Assembly: GCF_000955805.1 (NCBI RefSeq)
Contig: NZ_JYOA01000007.1
Location: 563,774 to 627,773, forward strand
DNA: 64,000 nucleotides
Reading direction: 5' to 3'
From: Pseudomonas sp. 21
Lineage (GTDB): Bacteria > Pseudomonadota > Gammaproteobacteria > Pseudomonadales > Pseudomonadaceae
A program made the position numbers and the translations under genes. A model generated the notes under the pieces. The model was not told where the DNA came from and ran no database searches. It was given only the letters and a program-made list of their open reading frames with translations. This document shows positions 28,799-38,733 of this stretch, piece by piece. Positions within the stretch are counted from its first letter, which is position 1; each line of letters begins with the position of its first letter.

Positions 28799-30193
28799 TC
28801 AGAAATCGTGAATCTTCGGGTACTGCCCGAACAGCTCGCGCATGTCCTCCAGCGCGGACGCCATGCGCTCGTCGCTGCATTCGGCGCCCATGCACAGGCG
28901 CACCGCGCGCGGCCTGGGCGTGCCGCGCACCATGAACGGATCGGGTGGCGTGACGGCGATGTGCCGATGGCGCAGCTCGCGCACCAGGCTGTCCAGTTCC
29001 CAGTGCTCGGGGATGCCGATCCAGGCGCTGAGGGAATGCGGATCGCAACCGCGCAGATGCTCGCCCAGATGCTCGCGAACCAAGCCCTGGCGCTTCTCCA
29101 GCACCTGGCGCTGCAGGCCGATCAGCGCCTGGGCGTTGCCATTGCGAATCCACCGCGAGGCGACTTCCGCCAGCAACGGCGTGGCCATCCAGCTGTTCAC
29201 CCGCAGGATGCTCTCGGTGCGCAGCGCCAGCCGGCGCGGCATGGCCAGGTAGCCGATGCGCAGGCCGGTGAGCACGCTCTTGGTGAAGCTGGTGCAGTAG
29301 AACGACAGGTCCGGCAGGTAGTGGCTCAGCGGCGGCGGGCGGCGCTCGCCGAGCAGGGGGCCGTAGACGTCGTCCTCGATCACGTGCACGCCATAGCGCT
29401 GGGCGATGGCGGCGATCTCGCGGCGGCGCGAGTCGGGCATCAGGCAGGAGGTCGGGTTGTTCAGGTTGGGCGTGCAGACCAGCGCGGTGATGCGCTCGTT
29501 GGCGCAGAGGTCTTCGAAGTGCTCGGGGTCGATGCCCTGCTTGTCGATCTCCACGCCCTTCAGGGTAAAACCCAGCACCTGGGAATTGCCGATCACGCCG
29601 TGGTCGGTGAGCTGTTCGCAGAGCACCACGTCGTCCGGCCCGGCCAGTGAGGCGAGCGCGAGGAAGATGCCGTGGGCGGCGCCGTTGGTGATCAAGACGT
29701 CATCGCGCTCGCGTTGCAGGCCCAGCTGCGCCAGCCACTGCACACCGGCATCGCGGTGCGCATCGAAGCCGGCGACCGGGCGGCAGGCGCGCATCCAGGG
29801 CTGGTCGGTTTCCTGCGCCAGCGCGCGGCAGGTGTCCTGCCACAGGCGGTCGTGCTCGCGGGTGTGGACGAGGCTGGCGATGGAGAAATCCACCAGCGCG
29901 CGCTCGGGGTGGTCGACCATGTAATGGGCCATGCCCTCGGTCATCCGCCGCGAGACGAAACTGCCGCGCCCCACCTCGCAGCGCACCAGGCCCTGGCGCT
30001 CCAGTTCCTTGTAGGCGTTGGTCACCGTCTGCACGCTGATCCCCAGGCCATCGGCGACATGACGCTGCGGCGGCAGGCGCTGGCCATCGCTCAGGCGGCC
30101 CTGCTCGATGTCGCCGGCAATGGCCTGCACCAATGTCTTGTACTTGGATTCGCCGACCCGCAGGTCGGCCAGGGCGCGACGCCAGGCTTCCAT
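28799..30193 (-). CDS. enuR: MocR-type regulator of ectoine use, EnuR
   Basis: A 464-residue MocR/PdxR-family protein: an N-terminal GntR winged helix (QRLPPQRHVADGLGISVQTVTNAYKELERQGLV) joined to an aminotransferase-fold domain. The predicted PLP-binding lysine lies in YCTSFTKSVLTGLRIGYLAM. EnuR is the known ectoine-cluster repressor, inactivated by diaminobutyrate/ADABA bound to PLP. It is encoded between the eut/doe genes and the divergent ehu transporter, the usual place for it. Confidence 0.92.
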   Translation of the reverse strand: MEAWRRALADLRVGESKYKTLVQAIAGDIEQGRLSDGQRLPPQRHVADGLGISVQTVTNAYKELERQGLVRCEVGRGSFVSRRMTEGMAHYMVDHPERALVDFSIASLVHTREHDRLWQDTCRALAQETDQPWMRACRPVAGFDAHRDAGVQWLAQLGLQRERDDVLITNGAAHGIFLALASLAGPDDVVLCEQLTDHGVIGNSQVLGFTLKGVEIDKQGIDPEHFEDLCANERITALVCTPNLNNPTSCLMPDSRRREIAAIAQRYGVHVIEDDVYGPLLGERRPPPLSHYLPDLSFYCTSFTKSVLTGLRIGYLAMPRRLALRTESILRVNSWMATPLLAEVASRWIRNGNAQALIGLQRQVLEKRQGLVREHLGEHLRGCDPHSLSAWIGIPEHWELDSLVRELRHRHIAVTPPDPFMVRGTPRPRAVRLCMGAECSDERMASALEDMRELFGQYPKIHDF

Positions 30194-30249
30194 CTTCAGC
30201 GCTCCGTCTGGTCAGGGATGCAGAGTGACCGACCAGCACACCGGCGGCA

Positions 30250-30273
30250 ATTGTCCTAGTGCAATGTCGATAA
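30250..30273. promoter_or_regulatory. Candidate EnuR operator in the enuR-ehuB intergenic region
   Basis: ATTGTCCTAGT, then GCA, then ATGTCGATAA. It shares GTCCTAGT and the flanking ATTGTC/ATGTCG pieces with the region in front of eutB. It lies about 60 bp upstream of enuR, on the side from which ehuB would also be transcribed. Confidence 0.4.
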
Positions 30274-30344
30274 AGAAGTGGCTTGCGTATGCTCGGGCGC
30301 AGGACACCGCGTGGCACACCGGGCCGCATTGTCAGGCCCGCGCA

Positions 30345-30385
30345 GAAAAAACCGCCGGATGCGTTCGTCGCGACGGTGGCTTTTT
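30345..30385 (+). terminator. Terminator-like hairpin in the ehuB leader
   Basis: AAAAACCGCCG...CGGTGGCTTTTT forms a stem of about 11 bp (one G-T pair and one mismatch) with a loop near 16 nt, followed by T residues. It lies about 215 bp upstream of ehuB in the 407-bp intergenic space, where no gene is seen. It may attenuate ehu transcription. Confidence 0.4.
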
Positions 30386-30600
30386 CCCGCCGCGCAGCTG
30401 TCGATCGGGAAGAGCCGCAAGGCGCCCGGCCTTAGTCTGGCGTCGAGCTTCTCGGCAACGTCTGCGACAGCGCCGAGAGAACTTCGGAAGGCCCCACCCA
30501 GGGCCCGACCTACAAGAACAACAGTCGTACGACATTGCTACCTGCCATCCATCGCCGCGCGCCATGAGCGTTCGGCAAGAGAAGTCCAGGAGATCCGAAG

Positions 30601-31455
30601 ATGAGTACCGCCCCTGTTTTCCTGCGCCGCCTGAGCCTCGCCTGTACCCTCGCCGCCGGCGCCCTGGCCAGCGCCGGCAGCTACGCCGAAACCACCCTGG
30701 AACGCATCCAGAGCACCGGCACCGTGCGCATCGGCTACGCCAACGAAGCGCCCTTCGCCTACACCGAGACTTCCGGCAAGGTCACCGGGGAATCCCCGGA
30801 AATCGCCACGCAGATCTTCACGAAAATGGGCGTGAAGAAGATCGAGCCGGTGCTCACCGAATGGGGCGCGCTGATCCCCGGCCTGCGCGCCGGCCGCTTC
30901 GACGTGATCGCCGCCGGCATGTACATCACCCCGCCGCGTTGCCAGCAGGTGATCTTCACCGACCCGCACTACCAGATTCCCGATACCCTGCTGGTGAAGA
31001 AGGGCAACCCGAAGAACCTGCACAGCTACGCCGACGTGAAGAACAATCCGGACGTGAAGCTGGCGATCATGTCCGGCACCGCCGAGATGGGCTACGCCCG
31101 CGCCGAGGGCGTGGCGGAAGAGCAGATCGTCCAGGTGCCGGACACCACCGCGCAGTTGCAGGCCGTGCGCGCCGGCCGCGCCGATGCCAGCGTCGGCACC
31201 GCGCTGACCATGAAGGGCCTGGCCGCCAAGGGCGGTGACGCGGTGGAAGCCATAACCGACTTCAAGGACGACCCCTCGCACATCGGCTACGGCGCCCTGG
31301 CCTTCCGCCCGGAGGACAAGGACCTGCGCGACGCGGTGAACCAGCAGCTCAAGGGCTGGCTGGGCGGCGCCGAGCACCTGGCGACGGTGAAACCGTTCGG
31401 CTTCGACCAGTCCAACGTCACCGACAAGTCCGCTGCCGAGCTCTGCAAACAGTGA
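30601..31455 (+). CDS. ehuB: Ectoine/hydroxyectoine-binding protein EhuB
   Basis: A 284-residue periplasmic solute-binding protein (SBP_bac_3) with a signal peptide ending near residue 28 (SAGSYA). Characteristic EhuB segments: TGTVRIGYANEAPFAYTE, TEWGALIPGLRAGRFDVIAAGMYITPPRCQQV and the C-terminal TVKPFGFDQSNVTDKSAAELC. It captures ectoine or hydroxyectoine for the membrane components encoded next. A clear GAGAAGTCCAGGAG region precedes the start. Confidence 0.94.
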   Translation: MSTAPVFLRRLSLACTLAAGALASAGSYAETTLERIQSTGTVRIGYANEAPFAYTETSGKVTGESPEIATQIFTKMGVKKIEPVLTEWGALIPGLRAGRFDVIAAGMYITPPRCQQVIFTDPHYQIPDTLLVKKGNPKNLHSYADVKNNPDVKLAIMSGTAEMGYARAEGVAEEQIVQVPDTTAQLQAVRAGRADASVGTALTMKGLAAKGGDAVEAITDFKDDPSHIGYGALAFRPEDKDLRDAVNQQLKGWLGGAEHLATVKPFGFDQSNVTDKSAAELCKQ

Positions 31456-31532
31456 CCGTCGCGGGCGCGCGCCTGCCATAGGACGCGCCCGGCCGGCCAT
31501 TGAGTCGAACCTGTCGTTACAGGATGCGCATC

Positions 31533-32189
31533 ATGGGTGAATTACTTCCTCTGCTGCTGGAGGGCGCCTGGGTCACCGTCCAGGTGACTGTCTTCGGCTC
31601 CCTGCTGGCGGTGGCCGCCGCCATTCTTGCCGCGCTCGGCCGACTCGCGCCGTGGCCGGCGGTACGCTGGCTGGCGATCGGCTACATCGAGCTGTTCCGC
31701 GGCACTTCGCTGCTGGTCCAGCTGTTCTGGCTGTACTTCGTGCTGCCGCTGCCGCCGTTCAACCTGGAGATGAGCGCCTACAGCGTGGCGATCATCGGCC
31801 TGGGCCTGCACATCGGCGCCTACGGCGCGGAAGTCATGCGCGGCGCCATCGGCTCGGTGCCCAAGGGGCAGTACGAGGCGGCGCTGGCGCTGAACATGAC
31901 GCCGTTCACGCGCTTCCGCCGGATCATCCTGCCGCAGGCGCTGCTCTGTGCGATTCCGCCGGGCACCAACCTGCTGATCGAGCTGCTGAAGAACACCTCG
32001 CTGGTGTCGCTGATCACCCTCTCGGACCTGACCTTCCGCGCACGCCAGCTGGACCAGGCGACCTTCGAGACCATGAAGATCTTCGCCCTCACCCTGGTGC
32101 TGTACTTCGTCATGGCTCAGCTCATCGTCTTCCTCATGCGGCGCCTGGAGCGCTGGCTGGGGCACGGCCGCATCCACGGAGGCCTGTGA
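31533..32189 (+). CDS. ehuC: Ectoine ABC transporter permease EhuC
   Basis: A 218-residue inner-membrane permease with about five membrane segments and the BPD_transp_1 EAA loop (EAALALNMTPFTRFRRIILPQAL). The start MGELLPLLLEGAW at 31533 fits EhuC length; an in-frame ATG lies nine bases upstream and a TTG at 31500. It forms the heteromeric channel with EhuD, whose start overlaps its stop (TGATG). Confidence 0.92.
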   Translation: MGELLPLLLEGAWVTVQVTVFGSLLAVAAAILAALGRLAPWPAVRWLAIGYIELFRGTSLLVQLFWLYFVLPLPPFNLEMSAYSVAIIGLGLHIGAYGAEVMRGAIGSVPKGQYEAALALNMTPFTRFRRIILPQALLCAIPPGTNLLIELLKNTSLVSLITLSDLTFRARQLDQATFETMKIFALTLVLYFVMAQLIVFLMRRLERWLGHGRIHGGL

Positions 32190-32845
32190 TGAAACTCTTC
32201 GACTGGGACTTCGCCTGGCAGATCCTGCCGCAACTGCTGCACGCCTCGCTGCGCACCATCGCCATCACCCTGGTGGGCTTCGCCCTGGCGGTGGTGTTCG
32301 GCCTGCTCTTCGCCATCGCCCGGCGCAGCCGCCACGCCTGGCTGTCCTGGCCGGCGGCCTGGCTGATCGAATTCATCCGCAGCACGCCGCTGCTGATCCA
32401 GGTGTACTTCCTGTTCTACGTGCTGCCGCTCTACGGGCTGAGCATGACCGCACTGGTGGCCGGCACCCTGGGCATCGCCCTGCATTACGCCTGCTACACC
32501 GCCGAGGTCTACCGCGCCGGCCTGGAAGCAGTGCCGCGCGGGCAGTGGGAGGCGGTTACCGCGCTGAACTTCTCGCCCTTCAAGGCCTACCGCGAAGTGA
32601 TCCTGCCCCAGGCCATCCGCCCGGTGCTGCCGGCGCTGGGCAACTACCTGATCGCCATGTTCAAGGACACCCCGGTGCTCTCCGCGATCACGGTGGTGGA
32701 AATCATGCAGCAGGCGAAGAACATCGGCTCCGACAGCTTCCGCTACCTGGAACCGATCACCCTGGTCGGGGTGTTCTTCCTGCTCATCTCCATCAGCCTG
32801 GCGAGCGTCGTGCGCCAGGTGGAAAAACGCACGGCGCTGCCATGA
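32189..32845 (+). CDS. ehuD: Ectoine ABC transporter permease EhuD
   Basis: A 218-residue permease of the polar amino-acid ABC type with an EAA loop (EAVTALNFSPFKAYREVILPQAI) and membrane helices throughout. It pairs with EhuC. Starts and stops overlap with ehuC by one base, and its stop overlaps an upstream in-frame ATG of ehuA, so the four ehu genes form one tight operon. Confidence 0.92.
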   Translation: MKLFDWDFAWQILPQLLHASLRTIAITLVGFALAVVFGLLFAIARRSRHAWLSWPAAWLIEFIRSTPLLIQVYFLFYVLPLYGLSMTALVAGTLGIALHYACYTAEVYRAGLEAVPRGQWEAVTALNFSPFKAYREVILPQAIRPVLPALGNYLIAMFKDTPVLSAITVVEIMQQAKNIGSDSFRYLEPITLVGVFFLLISISLASVVRQVEKRTALP

Positions 32846-32868
32846 CTGACACTTCCGGAGGAAAACCG

Positions 32869-33726
<858 letters not shown>

Positions 33727-33751
33727 CGGATTCGCAGGCTTTGCCTCACCG

Positions 33752-33838
33752 GTAGGACCGAGGGGGGCGCCCAGCCCTTGCTCGCGAACCCGGACTCCGC
33801 AGCAGGGGTTGTTCGCGAGCAAGCTCGCTCCTACGAAG
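33752..33838. repeat. Inverted pair of REP elements, one variant
   Basis: GTAGGACCGAGGGGGGCGCC...TTGCTCGCGAACC (arm interrupted by a GGGGGCGCCCAGCCC-type insert) is followed by an intact GTTCGCGAGCAAGCTCGCTC. It marks the right edge of the ectoine block. Confidence 0.8.
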
Positions 33839-33859
33839 CGCCGGTTCCGGAAAGGTAGT

Positions 33860-34126
33860 TCAGGCGTTGCCGACGAAGCGGAAGCCCGCGCCCTCGGCGT
33901 CGGTGCGCATCACTTCCATCTCCAGGATCGGTGCATCGAAGGGCATGTCCTGTACCTGACCGGTGACTCGGGTGCCGGCGGGCAGCGCGGCGAGCACTTC
34001 ATGACGGACGTAGACGCCGCCGTCGGACAGATCACGGGTATGGCCGAACACTTCTCCGAAGCTGGCATGGCTGATCTTGATCCGGCACTTCATCGGGGTA
34101 CGCGGGTACTGCCTTTGGTTCGACAT
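33860..34126 (-). CDS. PilZ-domain protein
   Basis: An 88-residue single-domain PilZ protein. The cyclic-di-GMP-binding motifs are present: RQYPR (RxxxR, residues 5-9) and DLSDGGVYV (D/NxSxxG). It would act as a small cyclic-di-GMP receptor; the downstream target is unknown. A PilZ gene at this place is part of the conserved pseudomonad origin region. Confidence 0.88.
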   Translation of the reverse strand: MSNQRQYPRTPMKCRIKISHASFGEVFGHTRDLSDGGVYVRHEVLAALPAGTRVTGQVQDMPFDAPILEMEVMRTDAEGAGFRFVGNA

Positions 34127-34184
34127 GAATTGGCATCCGTCCTGAATGTCAGCGCATTAATGGGCCTCAAACCCATGGGTCAGG

Positions 34185-35498
34185 TCAAGCCAGCAGTTGC
34201 ACGAGCAGCCAGAGATTGGCGGCGCTGATGACGCAGAACAAGCCCCAGGCCAGCACACGGGTCAGCCGGGAGTTGGCGAACTCGCCCATCAGCGCGCGAT
34301 CGCTGGTGAAGCGGATCAGCGGCCAGAGCGCAAACGGCAGTTGCAGGCTGAGCACCACCTGGCTGAATACCAGCAGCTTGCCCACCGCCTTGTCGCCCAG
34401 CATCACGACGCCGATCAGCGCCGGGATCAGCGCCAGCGCGCGGGTGATCAGGCGGCGCTGCCAGCAGGGAATCTTCATCTGCAGGAAGCCTTCCATGATC
34501 ACCTGCCCGGCGATGGTGCCGGTGAAGGTGGAGCTCTGCCCCGAGGCGAGCAGGGCGACGCCGAAGAGGATCGCGGCCAACCCCGTACCCACCAGCGGTT
34601 CGAGCAGGCGATAGGCGTCCTGGATTTCGGTGACGCCGGTGTGGCCCGTCTCGTGGAAGGCGGCAGCAGCGAGGATCAGGATGGCGGCGTTGACCAGCAG
34701 CGCGAGGCTCAGCGAGACGACGGTGTCGATGCGCGTCAGGCGGATCGCCGCGGCCTTGCCGTTGCTGCCGCTGACCTGGCGCGTCTGCACGATGGAGGAG
34801 TGCAGGTAGAGGTTGTGCGGCATCACCGTGGCGCCAAGGATGCCGATGGCGAGGTACAGCGGCTCGCGTTGGCTGATGGCGTCCCAGCTGGGCAGGAAGC
34901 CGGCGGCGACGTCCGGCCAGTGTGGCTTGATGAGGATCAGCTCGACCAGGTAGCAACCGCTGATGGTGATGATAAGCCCGAGCATGATCGCTTCCAGGTG
35001 GCGGAAGCGCTGGCCCTTGAGCCCGAGCACGATGAGCGTGTCGAAGGCGGTGAGGATGACGCCGGTGACCAGGTCGACGCCCAGCAACAGGTGGAAGGCG
35101 AGGGCGCAGCCGAGCACTTCGGCGAGGTCCGTGGCGACGATCGACAACTCCGCCAGCAACCATTGCAGGCGCGCCGAACCCAGGCTGTAGCGGCTGCGCG
35201 AGAGCTGCGCCAGGTCCTGGCCGGTGACGATGCCCAGGCGCATGGCCAGGCACTGCAGGACCATCCCCGCGAGGCTCGACAGCAACACCACGAACAGCAG
35301 CTGGTAGCCGAAGCCCGAACCGGCCTCGATGGCGGTGGCCCAGTTGCCCGGGTCCATGTAGCCGATGGAGACCAGCAGGCCGGGGCCGGCGAACTGCAGG
35401 ATGCGCTTCCACAATGGCGCGCCGGCGGCAACCTGGATGCTGCCTTTGACTTCCGAGGGGCAGAACGGCGCGGTGGCGGTGGTCGGCAGGCCGAGCAT
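34185..35498 (-). CDS. mntH: Nramp-family divalent metal transporter
   Basis: A 437-residue Nramp protein with about 11 membrane segments. The metal-binding signatures are YMDPGNWAT in helix 1 and GATVMPHNLYLHSS in helix 6, consistent with proton-coupled Mn2+ (or Fe2+) uptake across the inner membrane. The consensus transport motif region ASGQSSTFTGTIAGQVIMEGFL is intact. The first ~30 residues are hydrophilic. Confidence 0.93.
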   Translation of the reverse strand: MLGLPTTATAPFCPSEVKGSIQVAAGAPLWKRILQFAGPGLLVSIGYMDPGNWATAIEAGSGFGYQLLFVVLLSSLAGMVLQCLAMRLGIVTGQDLAQLSRSRYSLGSARLQWLLAELSIVATDLAEVLGCALAFHLLLGVDLVTGVILTAFDTLIVLGLKGQRFRHLEAIMLGLIITISGCYLVELILIKPHWPDVAAGFLPSWDAISQREPLYLAIGILGATVMPHNLYLHSSIVQTRQVSGSNGKAAAIRLTRIDTVVSLSLALLVNAAILILAAAAFHETGHTGVTEIQDAYRLLEPLVGTGLAAILFGVALLASGQSSTFTGTIAGQVIMEGFLQMKIPCWQRRLITRALALIPALIGVVMLGDKAVGKLLVFSQVVLSLQLPFALWPLIRFTSDRALMGEFANSRLTRVLAWGLFCVISAANLWLLVQLLA

Positions 35499-35597
35499 GG
35501 GGGATTCCTGGCTGATCAGCGGGCGCGTTGCCCTCTCCCTGAAGAGAGGAGGTATCTCACTGCGGATCTTTCACGTCGGGCGGCCGACCGGCGTGGG

Positions 35598-35666
35598 TTC
35601 GCGAGCAAGCTCGCTCCTACAGGTCCACGGCGGCACGCTCTTCGTAGGAGCGAGCTTGCTCGCGAA
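35598..35666. repeat. Inverted pair of REP elements
   Basis: GGTTCGCGAGCAAGCTCGCT and its inverse GTAGGAGCGAGCTTGCTCGC lie between the LpxL-type gene and mntH. Confidence 0.85.
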
Positions 35667-35696
35667 CCGCCCAGCCACAATCCCGGCAATCCCGGC

Positions 35697-36584
35697 TCAG
35701 TACCACTTCGCCTCGCCTTCGGGCCGCTTCTTGAAACGCTTCATGGTCCACATGTACTGGCTCGGATACGCGCGCACGTACTTGGCCAGCTCGCGGCTGA
35801 GGGCTGCAACGGACACTTCCATGTCCTTGTCGTACATGTCCGCCGGCGCGGCTTCGAGGATCACCTTGTAGCCGCTGCCATCGGGCAGGCGCACGGCATG
35901 GAAGAACACACCCCGCGCCTTGCCGCGCGACAGCAGCGACGGCACGAACTTGCTGGTCAGCGCGGTGGTGCCCAGGTAAGGCACGAACAGGCCCGAGCCG
36001 AGGTCCGGTTCCGGGTCGCAGGGAATGCCGACGCAGCCGCCATTCTTCACTTCCTTGATCACGCTCTTGATGCCTTCGGGCGTCGACGGCGCGACGCGGT
36101 TGCCCAGCTGCACGCGCTGCTTCTTCAGCAGATCGTCCACGGCCTTGAGCTTGGGCGGGCGGTAGAAAATGATCGGCTTGGCGTAGGAGCAGTAGAAGTG
36201 GTTGAGCACTTCCCAGTTGCCCAGGTGGCTGGTGATGCCGACCAGGCCGTCGCCGGAGGCCAGCGCTTCTTCCAGCACCTCCATGCCTTCGACTTCGCGG
36301 ATGTACTGCAGCGACTTCTGCGGCGACCACATCCAGGCGCAGGCGCTCTCGGTGAGCGTGCGGCCGATGTCCATCAGGCTCCGGCCGACGAGTTTCTCCA
36401 GCTCGGCCTCGGACAGCTCGGGGAAGCAGTGCGACAGGTTGATCCGCACGATCTCGCGGGAGCGGTTGGGCAGCTTCCACATCAGCCAGCCAATGCCCGC
36501 GCCCAATGCGCCCACCGCGCGCCACGGCAGCATGGCGAACAACCGCAGGAAGCCCACCACCAGTGCGCCCTTGAATTTCTCCAC
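35697..36584 (-). CDS. Lipid A biosynthesis lauroyl acyltransferase (LpxL/HtrB type)
   Basis: A 295-residue membrane-bound acyltransferase that adds a secondary acyl chain to lipid A. The catalytic H-X4-E is in TSHLGNWEVLN. An N-terminal hydrophobic segment anchors it (VVGFLRLFAMLPWRAVGALGAG). A GTG start at 36584 is chosen because AAGGAG lies six bases upstream and the length equals the P. aeruginosa protein; the frame stays open to 36845. It is divergent from the VIT/VWA gene. Confidence 0.92.
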   Translation of the reverse strand: MEKFKGALVVGFLRLFAMLPWRAVGALGAGIGWLMWKLPNRSREIVRINLSHCFPELSEAELEKLVGRSLMDIGRTLTESACAWMWSPQKSLQYIREVEGMEVLEEALASGDGLVGITSHLGNWEVLNHFYCSYAKPIIFYRPPKLKAVDDLLKKQRVQLGNRVAPSTPEGIKSVIKEVKNGGCVGIPCDPEPDLGSGLFVPYLGTTALTSKFVPSLLSRGKARGVFFHAVRLPDGSGYKVILEAAPADMYDKDMEVSVAALSRELAKYVRAYPSQYMWTMKRFKKRPEGEAKWY

Positions 36585-36741
36585 GGAAAACTCCTTCAAG
36601 CAGATGGCGGCCATTGTAGCCGCTCGCGCCGGCATTTCGGGCGCCATCGAGGCTCCACACAATCTCCACCCAGCGAGCACATTGCGCCCACGGCGCGCGC
36701 GCAACCTGCGGCCATCCGATCCACAGGCCCGGAGGCCCGCG

Positions 36742-38733
36742 ATGCGTACCCGACCCTTACTTGCACGGCTGTGCTGCCTGCTGATGGCCATGAGCGCCAG
36801 CCTGGCGGCGCTGGCCGACGACGACAGCGCCTTGAATGAAAACAATGCCAGCCCCTACTTCTTCGTCGAGAGCGCCGACGCATCCGTCGATGCACTGCCG
36901 CTCAAGGCGACCCGCGTGGATGCCCGCGTGCTGGGCAACATCGCCGAGGTGACGGTCACCCAGGAATACCGCAACCAGGGCACGACGCCGCTGGAAGCGC
37001 GCTACGTCTTCCCCGCCTCGACCCGCGCTGCCGTCCACGGCATGACCGTGCGCCTGGGCGAGCGGCTGATCCAGGCGCAGATCCGCGAGAAGCAGAAGGC
37101 CAAGGCCGAGTACCAGCAGGCCAAGAGCGCGGGCAAGACGGCCGCATTGCTGGAGCAGGAACGCGAGAATGTGTTCCAGATGCAGGTCGCCAACATCCTG
37201 CCCGGCGACGTGGTGCAGGTGGAGCTGCGCTACAGCGAGCTGCTGGTGCCCACGGACGGGCGCTACCAGTTCGTGTTCCCCACCGTGGTCGGCCCGCGCT
37301 ACAACGGCAAGGGCGCTTCCGGCACTGGCAACCAGCCGTGGATTTCAACGCCCTACCTGCAACAGGGCCAGGCCTCCGCCACGCAATTCGCCCTGCAGGT
37401 GGAACTGCTCGCGCCGGTACAGATCGGCGAGATCGCTTCGCCCTCGCACCGCATCGATATCCAGCGCGACGGCCAGCGCGCCACACTCCACCTGGCCGCC
37501 GGCGAAACCGCCGGCAACAACCGCGACTTCATCCTCGACTACCGCCTGGGCGGCGACCAGGTGCAAAGCGGCCTGTTGCTGGCGCGCGGCGCGCAGGAGA
37601 ACTTCTTCCTCGCCATGGTCGCGCCGCCGCGCGCGCCGGATGCCAGGCTCATCGTGCCGCGGGACTACGTGTTCATCGTCGACGTGTCCGGCTCCATGAA
37701 GGGCTTCCCGCTGGACACCACCAAGACCCTGCTGCGCGACCTGATCGGCCGCCTGCGGCCGAGCGACACCTTCAACCTGCTGCTGTTCTCCGGCGACAAC
37801 CGCAAGCTTGCCGACACCTCCCTGGCGGCCACGCCGGCCAACCTCCGCCGCGCCACCGACATGCTCGATGGCGAGCAGGGCGCCGGCGGCACCGAACTGA
37901 TGCCGGCCCTGCGCGAAGCGCTGGCGATGCCCACCGACCCGGAGCGTTCGCGCAGCTTCGTGGTGATCACCGACGGCTTCGTCAGCGTCGAAAGCAGCGC
38001 CTACCAACTGGTCCGCGAGAACCTGGGCAAGGCCAACCTGTTCGCCTTCGGCATCGGCAGCTCGGTGAACCGCAGCCTGATCGAAGGCCTGGCACGGGCG
38101 GGGCAGGGCGAGCCCTTCATCGTCACCGATGCGCACAGCGCCGCTGAGGCGGCGGAGCGCTTGCGTCGCATGATCGACAGTCCGCTGCTGCAGGGTATTC
38201 ACGCGAGCTTCGAAGGGCTGGAGGTCTACGACGTCGAACCCCAGCAACTGCCCGACCTCTTCGCCAATCGCCCGCTGGTGCTGTTCGGCAAATGGAAGGG
38301 CGAGCCCCGCGGTGAATTGCGTATCGACGCCCACGCGGCGGACGGCCCGTTCCAGGCGCGCCTGCCGATCAGCGCAACCGGTCTCGGTGAAAACGGCGAC
38401 GCCCTCGCTCACCTCTGGGCGCGCAAACGGCTGGCCAGCCTGATGGACCAGGAAGCCCTCGATGGCGGCTTCGAGTTCAGCTCGCAGATTCTCGACCTCG
38501 GCCTGAAGTACCAGCTACTCACGCCCTATACCTCGTTCATCGCCGTCGACCAGCAAGTGCGCAATGCCGATCCGCAGGCAAGCCAGTCCGTCGATCAACC
38601 GCTGCCGCTGCCCCAGGGCGTGAACAACAGCGCCATCGGCAGCACGGTGCCGGGTACACCCGAACCCGGTGTGTGGGCCATGCTGCTGCTCGCCAGCCTT
38701 GGCGCATGGTGGTGGCGGAGGAAGGCGGCATGA
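36742..38733 (+). CDS. VIT/VWA-domain secreted protein with PEP-CTERM sorting signal
   Basis: A 663-residue exported protein. It has a signal peptide (about 1-26), a VIT domain (about 35-170, [21 protein letters not shown]), and a von Willebrand A domain whose metal site DVSGS is at residues 314-318. The C-terminus is a PEP-CTERM signal: PEP at 640-642, a hydrophobic helix, then WWRRKAA. Similar VIT/VWA proteins are sortase substrates in marine proteobacteria; here the tail suits an exosortase, which is encoded directly downstream with a 4-base overlap. The adhesion or inhibitor-like role of VIT/VWA proteins is only inferred. Confidence 0.88.
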   Translation: MRTRPLLARLCCLLMAMSASLAALADDDSALNENNASPYFFVESADASVDALPLKATRVDARVLGNIAEVTVTQEYRNQGTTPLEARYVFPASTRAAVHGMTVRLGERLIQAQIREKQKAKAEYQQAKSAGKTAALLEQERENVFQMQVANILPGDVVQVELRYSELLVPTDGRYQFVFPTVVGPRYNGKGASGTGNQPWISTPYLQQGQASATQFALQVELLAPVQIGEIASPSHRIDIQRDGQRATLHLAAGETAGNNRDFILDYRLGGDQVQSGLLLARGAQENFFLAMVAPPRAPDARLIVPRDYVFIVDVSGSMKGFPLDTTKTLLRDLIGRLRPSDTFNLLLFSGDNRKLADTSLAATPANLRRATDMLDGEQGAGGTELMPALREALAMPTDPERSRSFVVITDGFVSVESSAYQLVRENLGKANLFAFGIGSSVNRSLIEGLARAGQGEPFIVTDAHSAAEAAERLRRMIDSPLLQGIHASFEGLEVYDVEPQQLPDLFANRPLVLFGKWKGEPRGELRIDAHAADGPFQARLPISATGLGENGDALAHLWARKRLASLMDQEALDGGFEFSSQILDLGLKYQLLTPYTSFIAVDQQVRNADPQASQSVDQPLPLPQGVNNSAIGSTVPGTPEPGVWAMLLLASLGAWWWRRKAA

